A DNA stretch of 64,000 nt from Anisodus tanguticus (Eukaryota > Streptophyta > Magnoliopsida > Solanales > Solanaceae): assembly GCA_034509755.1 (NCBI GenBank), contig CM067559.1:38646032-38710031 (forward strand), read 5' to 3'. A model generated the notes under the pieces. It saw only the letters and a list, made by a program, of their open reading frames with translations, searched no databases and had not been told where the DNA came from. Both the position numbers and the translations under genes were made by a program. This document shows, piece by piece, positions 10,686 through 23,100 of this stretch (position 1 is its first letter; every line of letters starts with the position of its first letter).

Positions 10686-10885
10686 TGCCTATTGACAGTG
10701 GCGGATGGGCAATATACATAGAGTTTTTTCTGAACTCAGGTTTTCGATACAGAATATAAAAACAAATGTAAAAAAGTTCTAAAATTTTCACAAATAATAG
10801 ATTTTGAACCCATAATTTGAAACGTGTAATGGGTTCAGTAGTAAAATCCTAAAGAATGAACCCATCAAATATCCAAAATCCACTT
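10686..10885. mobile_element. Probable MITE
   Basis: About 200 bases starting near CAGTGGCGGATGGG and ending near CCAAAATCCACTTCTGG, an imperfect inverse. The interior carries TGAACCCAT/ATGGGTTCA motifs common to a widespread nightshade short repeat. Non-coding. Confidence 0.45.
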
Positions 10886-11543
10886 CTGGTTAGTCACTGT
10901 TGTTCTTGCTAATGCTTACTGTTCCACATCAGAACCCTCACATGACTTTAATCTGACAGTACAGATCTAGACATGCTCCCAACTGACAACCTTCCTCAGC
11001 TGGCCCGACACCCAGTCTCCATTGCCCTCTTCCTATTAACACTACAGCTTTTGCACTCCAAAAAAAATCTGTATAGGTTCTTATTACCAGACCAAAAGTA
11101 ACTTTTCTTTCACTTGAAGAGCTTTCTTTCTCTTTTGGCTCTAGGCATCCGGTATCCGGAACGCACTAGTCGGACTAATCAAATTCATACTGGGTAGGTC
11201 AACTAAGGGAGTAAAGCATTACCTACCAAGAGGTTCTCCATTTCCAATGCTCGAACCCAAAATTTCTGGTTAAATATGAGAGATCTCAACATTCCACAGT
11301 GTATCTTGTGGTTTTTACTTTTAGTACTCCTCCAAAAGCTTCAGCATTTAAGTCTAGTCCAGTAAACTTACGGAAAAGGACAGTACATAGAGAAAATCCA
11401 TGTGTACACCTGAAATTAAGACCGGACGTCATAAAAATAACTTATTTTATGTACAAAGATTCATCTAGTACCATAAAAAACTAAGTGTAAAGTGACTTAA
11501 AGGTTATCCCCAAGGTCCAGTGTTAAGAGAAAACCAAGCTATT

Positions 11544-11820
11544 AGGCTATAGCAATACGTTCTGTATCAAATTGCCACAATTTTGGACATCTTTTGGCTC
11601 AAGAAAGTAGCCAAACAGTACATATTTGAAGCTTTGCGCTATAGGCTATAGCAATACATTCTGTATCAAATTGCCATTTCGAATCAAGAAAGTAACCAAA
11701 CAGTACATATTTGAAGCTATGGACTATAGGCTATAGCAATACATTCTGTATCAAATTACCACAATTTTGGCCATCTTTTGGCTCAACAAAATAGCCAAAC
11801 AGTACATATTTGAAGCTATC
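11544..11820. repeat. Three tandem repeats in the 3' UTR of the coiled-coil gene
   Basis: Three direct copies beginning AGGCTATAGCAATAC at 11544, 11643 and 11728 (spacing 99 and 85) and each ending ACAGTACATATTTGAAGCT. The middle copy lacks about 14 bases. The block lies 18-294 bases downstream of the minus-strand stop codon at 11838, so it is probably transcribed. Confidence 0.85.
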
Positions 11821-11837
11821 TTCTGTGGTTGGGAATT

Positions 11838-14800
11838 TCATTTAAAATGTAATCTTTCTTTATCAATCACATCAGATTCCCAGTCATTGATCTCCTCAGA
11901 CGGGTGTATTCTACTATCATTCTCAAGTTCCAGCTCGAGCTTCAACCTAGATAATTCAGCAGCTGGATCCAAAGACTTCCCTTTCCGAAGTTTTGGCGAC
12001 TTGAAACTGGACTCCAACGTCCCTGTTGTTTGATTTATAGCTAATGAAAGACTTCTCCTGACATTCTCTCTCATCCATTGCCTTGGTGTTAGTACCATAG
12101 TTTCTGCATTGGACGTATGGTCAGGCCTTGGCGTCTGAATTCGTGGAAGAGCATCCACAAAGGATCCTGAGTCATCGCTTGGTGGCTGCGTAGGAGATGA
12201 AGGGGAACTTTCAAGTGTCTCTTTTGCCTCGGTCTTCCTTGCTAGGGTCTCGAGTTCTAGTATTGGTCTATTAATGGATTCGAATTCGTCTTCTAGCTTT
12301 TGAAGAGTATCCAGTAACTCTTTCAGTTTCTGATCACCTTTCCTGGTTAAGTCGAATCTTGAGGTCATCATTACAGAATGCAACTACCACTGGTGGATAC
12401 AAAACAAGTGAATAATTACAGTTTATCACCTAGAGATCGCGCCGTCTTGCCCATAAAATTGTCTTTTTATGCCGTCCACTACACTGAACACTATAACTAA
12501 CTGCAAATTAATTGTGCGAAAAGATAAACAGAACAACCACTGATGAGAAATAGCAAGGAAAGGAGTAAAAAGAATGAATAGAACAGAAAAAAACACATAA
12601 GATACAGATAAATACTACATGTAGAAACAAACAAATGCAGACTCTGAACAAGAGTGTCAAGCAAATCAAAACCTCCGGTAAAATATAATACTCTTCCGGT
12701 GGAGAATGACCATGCTCGAGACTAGTGAACAGATCAGAGTACGTCAGAGAAATAAATATCGACATACCTTAGCCTCTGCATTCAGGTATTCTTCCTCTAG
12801 CCTTCTTTTCTCTTCAATTGTTTCAGCCTTCGCATTGTTCATAATCTCTGACCTGGAAATCTGAATTTAGTGACACGATTCCCTCTAGAAGGATATACTT
12901 CAATGGAATGTGAATTATGATACCGTTTCAAGTTTTCGGCAAGTTCCTTAAGGTTTGAAATAGAAGGCCCCAGCCCATCCTGTCAATTGCAAAGGAAAAG
13001 ACGCAATGTTCTCAGTTTCACTATCAGATTACAACCCGAAGCATTAATCTTACACACCCCACATCGAAACAGTCATACCTTGTACATTGATAAGACATGG
13101 ATTGCCAAGTTCACCAAATAGTCTTCACATTTGTCCAATTCATCCCTTGACATTTGAAAAACATATCATTAAGTAAACATTCTCCAAGAAATCCTACTAT
13201 TCAAGGATATATTACATGCATGTTGAAATAGCGGTACAGCTATTTTAATTTCAGTTTTACTGGTAATCAGAAATTTAGCGAGCCAGAACAGTCAAACTAA
13301 CATAGTAACACCTTTTTCCAGTAAAAGAAAACAGAACCCGAAGGCAAATTGAGGAAAGCTCCATACTTGACCTGCTGCTGCTTTTGTTTGATGTAAGAGG
13401 ACTCAAAAGTCCAGGAGTCCTCTAAAAAACTAATAAATGCATCACAAACATCTGCTTCTGCCCTATATAAGGTCATTGATCTAGACAGCTCATCTTCCTG
13501 AATTTAGGATTGAAGATATTAGATGTTATAATAAGATGGTCATCCTGCAGACCAAAAAATTATGCATTAACTTCATTATAAGATAAATTCCATGACCATA
13601 ATGCTTCGTTGTTGCCCTACCTTCACCTTGAAGTGTTGAAGAATTTGATTATTAGCTTCATCGAACTGTTCTCCTTCTTCCCTAGCATTGTGAAGACGGG
13701 CATTTGCAGAAACCAATGCAACTTTAACCTACACAAGCACTCATTGGACACAGCATGGTCAGTGATAAGAATGATTAAAAATCTTGCATTTCACAAATTC
13801 ATATTCTCAATGACCAGGGTCAATGGGAGTAATTTCTGGAACATTCATAGCTTGAATATTGATATAAGGGACTATCATAGACTATTTTCTTCCTGCTCCT
13901 CAATTCAGGTGACACATTTTTCAGGAATACTTTCCATAAACCATTTGATGCTCAGGCAACTCGGACTTCATTGAAGCTGAGTCACTTCATTTTTATTTTT
14001 CAAATGTCCCTTTTCATGAAGTGAACAGAATTGTTTCTATAAAAGAACATTGAGCACCCAACCTAAACCCTTAAAGCTATGGGTAGAGTGACCTAGGACA
14101 GTATAAACCCCTTTGGGAACTCTTATACAACCGATGAGGGACAAATGTAGCATTCTCTAATATCCTCCCGCAATCCTACTCGTGAATTTATTTATGTATT
14201 TCTTTGATTAGGCTCAACACGCTTATAAGTGGATACAGAGCAATGTTAGTGACTCGGTGGGCTGAATTTTGAGAGACAAGCCCAAAGCGCTAGAAGAAAG
14301 CGATTGTGAAAAATGGCTCCCGAAAGTTAGGCTTTGATACTGTGAAAAAAATGAACCTTGGGCTTACCTAGACCTTAAAAGCTAGCATATGAGGTGAGGA
14401 TTGTCCAACATCATATAACAACAACTCGTTCTTTCATAACCCCCACCACACATGTGCTGGTGAGTGGATAGTATAACATGGGCACTCAACATTGGGCAAA
14501 CCAAGAATAAGGATGGGTTTGACTCTGACACTATATGAAAGAATATGAGCACCCACCCAAAACCTTAAGGCAATGAGTGGAATGACCCAGGACATTATAA
14601 ACCCTTTTGGCAACCCTTATACAATCGCTAATGGAAAAGGTCCATTTTGTTTCACAGTTTTTAAAAAGTATCTCCAATAAGGACACACAGTTCTCATTGG
14701 TTTGGCTAGTGAAGTTCAAGAGAAAGCTTATAGGATACAAATATGGGTGATTGCAAGTGTCTATTTAAAGGAGTTTCTCACACGTACTTGAAAACCTTTA

Positions 14801-17071
14801 GCATGCAATTTATTGCCCCTTCTCCATGCTAAAGAAGTGTGTACACGTGATGCCCGTTCGGAATATTTTAAGTAGGACGAAACTTCATTTAAGAAAAACT
14901 GAGATAATCCTGGTTGTTGTCATGTGACCAGGAGGTCATGGGTTCAAGCCGCGGAAACAGCCTCTGGCAGAAATGCAAGGTAAGGCTACGTACAACAGAC
15001 CCTTGTGGTCCGACCCTTCCCCGGACCCCGCGCATAGCGGGAGCTTAGTGCACCGGGCTGCCCTTGAGATAATCCTAGTAGGAAGGATCCTTCCATTAGG
15101 AATGTCATTGCAGAATCTGAGGGATACAAGACGCGAAGGAGGCTCTGCTCCCCATTTTCAAGCGACTAGACCCTCAGGATCCTTCAAAGGAATTGTCGGA
15201 CCACACTCCTTAGGAGATTACTAGCCTATTACGTAAAGCCCAAGTTCCCATAGTTTCTCCGCAGTGTGTGAAGGGTGTATAGATTTTCTAATTCTAGGAA
15301 CAAAATACAATTCAATCTGTTATGGTCTCTCCTTGTGGAGGAAAAACATATGGCGAGTCAGTAACTTAATGTTGTATACTTATTCTTCTACTTGATTTAG
15401 GCTCAAGAGTATACCACTATTCCATCGCCATGTATATCAAGTGAGACACAAACATGTATAATTAACAAGCTGCCATCAAATGGTAGATGCAGATGAAGTG
15501 GCTTTCCAACCCAAGTAATGCAACAAAATCAAAATAGAAGATTGATGGAACATATTTTACTACAACATACAAACACACTTTCTGTAGAGAAGAGAAAGCA
15601 TCGGCTACCTTTTTTAGCGCTGCTTCAAGTTCATCTCTCTGATTCTCAAGCGCCTTAATTTCATCCTCAAGTTCCTAGAAAAGAAAATCATACTTCAACA
15701 GGTGAATACAATCTCTGATCAAGAAAAATTATTAACAAAGAAAAAAAAGTTCTCTCCCATTCCCAAGAACTAGAGGCCACTGAGACATGAAAACATGTGC
15801 GAAACAGTTAACATTGGCTGTCTCTTTCCAGTAATTGTTAATCTAACTCAAAATGAAATAAAAAAATTGAACAGATGAACAAAATCATCTGAGCATCCAT
15901 TCCTTGGTTACATGAAGATTCAGAAATAATAAGTAAAGAAACATATGTTTGTGTGCCAGGATTAAGACAAGGAGATATAATATTTTGTGGAGCTTATAAG
16001 CTCATATATATTCACAGCTCCTTTAGATTTATTGGTAAATCCATGCATCTGTATAAAATAACTCTGTTTTGCCTCATCTTAAATGTATTAAGTTCTCTGC
16101 AATCACAATTATTTAACCTTATAATTTAGTTAACTGACCTATTAAAGATTATTAAGTCTTTTCCCTAACAACAAACTTGCAAGTTGACACTTGACCCAGT
16201 AGTAGAAAAGAGCAACCTATGATGATAATAGAAAGAAATCAGGAGAACACCTGTCAAAGTAGAGAATTTGAAATACATCAAAGGTGGACAATTACTAGCT
16301 TAGGAAAAAAGAACTTTGAAAGAATATGTATCTTAATCATGCCATCAAATCATTTTCCATTCAAGTATGTTAACTGACTACAAACAGTTAATAGAATGTC
16401 CATTAGGAACACGTCAAGGAAATCTTACCTTCTCAAGCTGGGAGATTTCGCCAGTTTTTACTATACGGAACTTAAGAGCTCCTTCCTTTTGGGTTCTGCA
16501 GGGAAGAAATTGATGAGAGTGGATAACATTTTGAAATGAGAACCTAGATATCCCCACTAAAAGAAAAAAGATGGCTCCTTTAATAGGAAATCCAAAATTT
16601 CCCATAAAAATAACTTGGCATCAATAGAACAGCATGAGCATCAAATGCTAGTAAGTTTACGGTGTTAAAGTATGAGATCACCGGAAAACTAAAATGTAAG
16701 GAAACCCTTGGACTAGAAACTACAGAAAACAATAAGTTCCTTTTGAGAAACATAAGTATGCTTGATACAAAATTTTACTGTTGTTGCCCATGGTCTTTGT
16801 GATCACTCTAACGTACTAGTTAACCTTTGAAAGATTGCTCTGAATAGGGGGTCTGATTTAAGCATTTGAGACCTAACGATAAGATGTTCAGTGTTCCTTC
16901 CACTTTTGCTTTTCAGTAAACCTCCACACAAGATGGCTTAGTTACTTATAGATCAGAACTGAAGCATTTGCAAAAGAAAGCTCATGTAAATTATTCTTTC
17001 TCATTGAGAGGGGGGGGCCAATATCACAGTGATTGCAGTTAAAAAGTAAAACTCATTTAAAAGTTCTTTTT

Positions 17072-17104
<33 letters not shown>

Positions 17105-20100
17105 AGAGAGAAAGAGAGAATAAAATGACAAAAGAGAGAAGCTCGAACCTGTTCTCTGAAATGCGCTCTTCAGTTTTTGAAACAGAGCCTGAAAGAGACT
17201 CTGATAAAACCTTCAGCTTAAAAACCTATTTATACAGCAAAGAGGAAAGACAGTTCAAACACGGAAAAGAACAGATCAAAATATACATGTATGTAGAAGA
17301 GAACCTCTACATGGTTAATTGCACTATTCGGGCTTCTTAACTTTTTTGCATCATGCCTTAATGATTAGGAAAGTCAGAAGAATCATCATCCCCATTTTAT
17401 TCTACCCCTCGGAAGGTCGGTCCCCTCCCACATTGACACCTTTCTTTGTCCTACTCTTGCAAGTGCATATAGTTTTGATGTTTAAATGATGATTAGTTCC
17501 AATAGATCTTGTACAAATAAAGGAAATGAGCTTTGGATGTACCAACATCATTTACTTTTACTTCTTAGATCACTATGATTAGTGGTTCTGATTGCAGTCG
17601 GGAAAGTAAAATACAGGAGTAAGAAACTTGTCAAATGGATACAGATTTGTGTATTTTCTTTCTGATAGTTTATAAATTCTATATTAAAACAAGGGGATAT
17701 AGTGAAAATAATAATGATTGACACTTGAGCTGATTAGGTATCACTTATCCCCTTTTATCAAATATTATTGTCCTCGTGGAGTATGAACCAGGTCATTCTG
17801 TGTGGTGCAAAGGTAGTCAATTCATAGGATACTGTTAGTAAGAGATGCATTATTGAAAGCTAAGATAAATGGATGTGATCTAGTTGTAGAGACACATTAA
17901 TATAAGAAAATGTCTCATACAAGCAAGCAAGCAACATTAAACAATTCCATAAGAAATATCATCTCCAGTAAAAGGTGATTTGTGTGGATCTTTCAGGCAG
18001 GTATCATGCCCAGGGTTTAGGACTATGACCATCACCTCAGCCGAACTTATTTTTATGGAATATATAGCACTGCAGATCCAGGAAAATCCCATGTCATCAT
18101 TTAGAAAGCATACCCTTTTGGACTGACTTTCAGCAACATCCCTGCCGAGCAAAGTCTTCTTCTGTAATAAAAGTGCTTCCATCTTGGATAAGAATTGAAG
18201 CTGAGAGAGTGCTTCTTTCAATGCCTGCCGTAGAAAAAGCATCCAGTTTAAATTTTCTTTAAAAGGTTCCCATCAATTAAAATGAACCTGAAGCTTTTCC
18301 TGGCGATATTATCTTTTACAGTTTCTTTGAAAAGTTCAGTTTTTGTTTTCTTTTATATGCCTAAAGGTTACATCATAGTGGAAAAAACATAGATCCACAT
18401 ATGCTGCTAGGACTATTATAATTTATAACTGATCCATCCAATGGCTGAATATTTTGTTTTGGAAAAACAATAACAGAGATATATTTCGGGCATAGAGTGT
18501 GTTGAGAAACTTCACAATAAGAACAGGAACGTACAAAAGTTGCAGCGTCTTTTGAAAATATTAGCAACTACTAAAGGACCTTATATTGAAGTGTCTTACA
18601 AGTGTTTAGCCACATAATATGTACTGATATAGAATGACATCTGAACTAGAAAACTCCTCAGTCGTATAACATTTTTTTTTGTGAGAATAGTTGCAGTATA
18701 TTCATCAGCACTAAGGAAATGCTGGCCACCCTATTAAGTCTGGGAATGCCATGAAGTGTAAATATTTTCTTAAAAAATAATTTCTACATGTGTGGTACAC
18801 TACTTTCTATAAGATCTTTATGACATACAGATTTTACAATGAATGAACCAATCCTAGTCAAACAAAGATATTAAGCCCATTCTTTTGGGAGTATAATAAT
18901 TAGAAAAGAGCTATCTATTTATTAGACAAGAGGAACAAGTCAAAGTTCGTAAAGAACACTCATATTTTATTGCTAAGATAATACCTCTTGAGACTTTTGT
19001 TCCCCCACCCAAGAAAATTTTCTGGTTTCTCAGCTACGGTGTTTCTTGTGAATTCATTGTTAGATAGCATAACTTGGTAAAGAATAAAAACTGGGAATCA
19101 TCCAACTTGCCTCTGATGTTGAATTAGTTGCAGCACTAGACGACTCCTTTTCATGTTTGCTTGAAGGCAGTTGTAATATCATCTTGTCTAGTTTTTGATG
19201 TATGTTTGAGACTTCAGAATCTATTCTGATTGCAGATCACAAAAGAAGAGAAATTATAAATTGCAGTTTATGCAGGCCATATATAAAAGATCTATCATGA
19301 TAAAAGGACAAAAGATCTTCACACCTCACTATATCTGCATTAATTTTCAGTCCAGCAATTGCACCTTGTGCATGGAGAAGCAGCTCTTCCTTCTTCGCCT
19401 GGGATGAATTATGGGAAGATTGACGGACTTACAGTTTTGTTTAATTGCATACCATAACTCTTTAGATCCTAGAGCAACATCACTACCAGACATGCATAAG
19501 GAGTTTGTTCCCTTACCAGCACTTCTTCTTTATAGCTTGAGAAAGCTTTTGCCAAAACTTTTATGCTGCTCATGGTTGCCTCACGAACTTCTTTCCCACC
19601 CGTAAGACAGAGCCTAAAGAGTAAATAAAATAAATCAGAAACCAAATAAATCTGGTAACAGTTCTGTTTATCATTTTCCCTTGAGTTCAGAACACATTTC
19701 TGAAGTGAATCAGCCATTCATATAACTGATTGGTCCAAGTCCATCCGACGGTAGAAGCTCAAAAAGAAATTTGAAAGATCAATATTGGAAAATCACCCAA
19801 ATATCTCCATAAGTAAAGAGACTTCTTCTGTATCAGGTGCTTCAAGAATCTGTTTCAAACAAAACGTTAAGACCAGTCAATCCCTATCAACAGAACACAT
19901 ATGTTACTGAAAGATGAAGCGAAACAGTTTCGAGATGATAAAGCAGTCGCTACAATTGACATTATGCTTCAACCATGAAAGTGAATGCCATAGACAAATA
20001 TTCTTGACTATTTCCGGAATCCCTGAGGGGCTTATTGGAAATAGCGATGAGGCTTCAATAGAAGATGATGAAGAACACGAACCTATAAATCCAGATTTGG

Positions 20101-23100
20101 CAGTAGAACGAGAGGAAATTTTTTTCTCTAACCGCTCATTATCTATGGATATGCTAATAGAAACACTCCTCTTCTTCAGGAGCACAAAGGTCGGCTGTTC
20201 TCTGTTCACTTTTCATGTAGAAAACGTACAAAAGGGTTACTCATGATGTCTATTTATGATGATGAATTCTTGGTTCTGAGGTTTCACATGAAGAATGAGA
20301 GGTTCCAATACATGTGCCCTATGGGAGTTTTCAGCCCCATTTTCCAGAGGTGTATAACCTCTTCAACCTTAAAAGAGACAGAAAACCAGTTGGGGGGAAG
20401 TAGCAAGGTAACTTGGTAGAAGCTCTGAATCTAAGGGGTCGTTTGGTTGGCTGCATAAGGTTAATAAGTAAAATTCCACATAAAAAAAAAATGTTTGGTT
20501 TGCAACATAATAATTTTTTTTTTGATCAAGTAAAAGTATTTTCACTCGTAAACATGGCTAAACTGGTTGTATACAAGGGGTATACCAAAAGGTAAAGACT
20601 CTACACAAGGATATGATTCTCTACAAACTCCCCTCAATCATCTATATAACTAGGAACTTTCTGTTCACACCAAAAGAAAATAAGAGAACAGAGACTACTC
20701 CTCAATTGAGAGAAACTTGACTCTACACCTTCAAAAGATCTCTTGTTTCTCTCTCTCCAAACTACCCACTAACCAACAGTTTCTCATAAAAAGACTTAAC
20801 AAATAATGTTCCATTATTTCCCAAACTCCACCTCCAAACATCGGAATTATCGACCGGATTGTCTTGCCTATGTAGTAAGGCTAGCAATCTATGGAACTCT
20901 GTCACTACTCAATCTTGAAATCCCTTCTAAATCCAAATCCCAAAAAGTTTCTCCGCCTTGTGTCACTCTAATTCGCTGAATTAACAAGTCTCTTTGGCAA
21001 GAAATTCTGTACAAACTCTTTCAATAAGAAATCCCCGCACCAACTATGTCCCCAAAAACATACTCTCCTCCCATCTCCGACCTTGAATGAGATATTTTCC
21101 CTAAAATAATCTCATCCCTTTATGATATTCCTCCACATACCACATCCGAAAGGCAAATTGATATCTCTAGTTCTCCAACCCCCTTCTGTAACTCCATATT
21201 TATCAACTATCACCCCCCTCCACAAAGCCTGTACCTCCACCCCAAACCTCCAAAAGCCACTTTCCCAATAATGCTTTGTTAAAGACCTTCAAATCTTTAA
21301 TACCAAGACCTCCCCATTTTTTAGGAGAAGTGACAGTCTCCCACACTAGGTGATATTTTCTTGCTCCATCCGCTGCATCCCATAAGAAATTTCTCTGAAT
21401 CCTTTCCAACTTTTCAGTAATCGAAGTTGGAGCATGAAACAAAGACATGTAGTAAGTGGCAATGCTCGATAAAGTACTCTTAACCACTTCCTTCCCACCC
21501 TTGGACAAATATTTTTCAGTCACCCCGCTTGTCTCTTCTCGACCCTATGAAGAACCGGATTCCACACCATTTGGTCCTTGTTTGACGCACCTAATGGTAC
21601 TCCAAGATATGTAGTCGGAAGAGCCCCAATCCTGCAATTCAAGACTTGAGCGAGCGATTCAATATTATTCACCTCCCCAACAGGAATAATCTCACACTTC
21701 CTCCAATTGATTTTAAGGCCAGACACTACCTAAAGCAACATAATAATAACACTGTTGAGGCTAAGGCTTTATAAATTGGGCTCCAATGGTTCATCGATAA
21801 CAAGTTTCAGAGTTAGTGATTGAACTTGACTCTTTGTTGGTGGTTAACCAGATCGCTGCTAAGTAAAATCCTCCATGGAACTTGGTTGCTATTGACGTTG
21901 TGAGAAACATGTCGAAGAGGTCTAATGAAGTGTTAATCCAACATTGCTTTAGAGAAGCTAATGGTGTTGCAGATGCATTAGCCAATCACATCTTGAAGCT
22001 TCATCAGTAAACTTAGTATTATGAAGAATTTCATATCGCCGGACTAGAGAAGACAAAGATGATGATGAACAGCAGCAAATTAGGCAGGTCAAAAATACTG
22101 TAGTATTTAGGTTTTGACATATAGATCTTTGTATAGTAAGCTAGAATCTTTTGGAGGCTTACATAGTCTAAGACAAGATCATGTTAAAAAGAGGAGTCGC
22201 TTTTAAGTATGATATGAATCACGGTATGACACACCACAATGATAGGCAACACCACTGTAAGAAGTGGCTAACTAACTTTTTTCAGGAGGTTCCGTCCCAT
22301 ATCCCCTCCCCTATGTAATCAATTTTTGGTTGCTAATATACGGGTAAGGGTCCAGACTAACCCCATCACCACATTGGTGGATTCTGATTTATCTTTTTTA
22401 AAAAGAAGCATCGGGGTGAAATGATACCATGTAGAGGAGCAATCGTCAAGTTATCAAGCAGGTATATAATACCAACTAGCTAAGTTCCTTTTTAACTTAC
22501 CATCGAAAGTATCATTCCTTCAAGAGCTTGACTGCTGAGAAACACATCTCTAAAATTCAATGGTTCTCCGCCTAGATCAGGATCATAATATAAAACCTGA
22601 TGGTAATGTAAGCAAATACATGAGCAAATTGTCACAGGTATAAATCAAAATAGTCGAGGAAGTTGATCTATGATAAAAATACAGTTTATGAGAAGAATCC
22701 ATTTAAAAAACATATCCTGCTGTTGAGGATACTCAAGGACCCAACTACTACACTTCATATCTAATATATGATGGGAGAGGAGAATTACTATACTCTCATG
22801 GAACATTAAGGTACGGAGAGATAGTAAACACAGGTATATGGCTGCAATATCCTGGAACTGAGAAAGGGGAACCAGATAATTGAAAGCTGAATTTTGAGTT
22901 GTTGTAATCTGTTTTACATGAATCAACCTAAATATCCAAGAACTTGCCACTATGACAGATTAAAGAATGAATTCCCAAAGCTAACACAATGGAGGCATCT
23001 GAACTAAAACTGGAACCATGCAAATATTGGTATCACAATGTCGTAGGGTTTCCTGAAGACTGAGTCATAAATGGAATATTAACATCCTTCATAAAGCTGG

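Noticed and set aside
20438..20560. AGGGGTCGTTTGGTTGGCTG as a MITE left end
   Set aside because: No matching right end found before the LINE fragment, so no element could be bounded.
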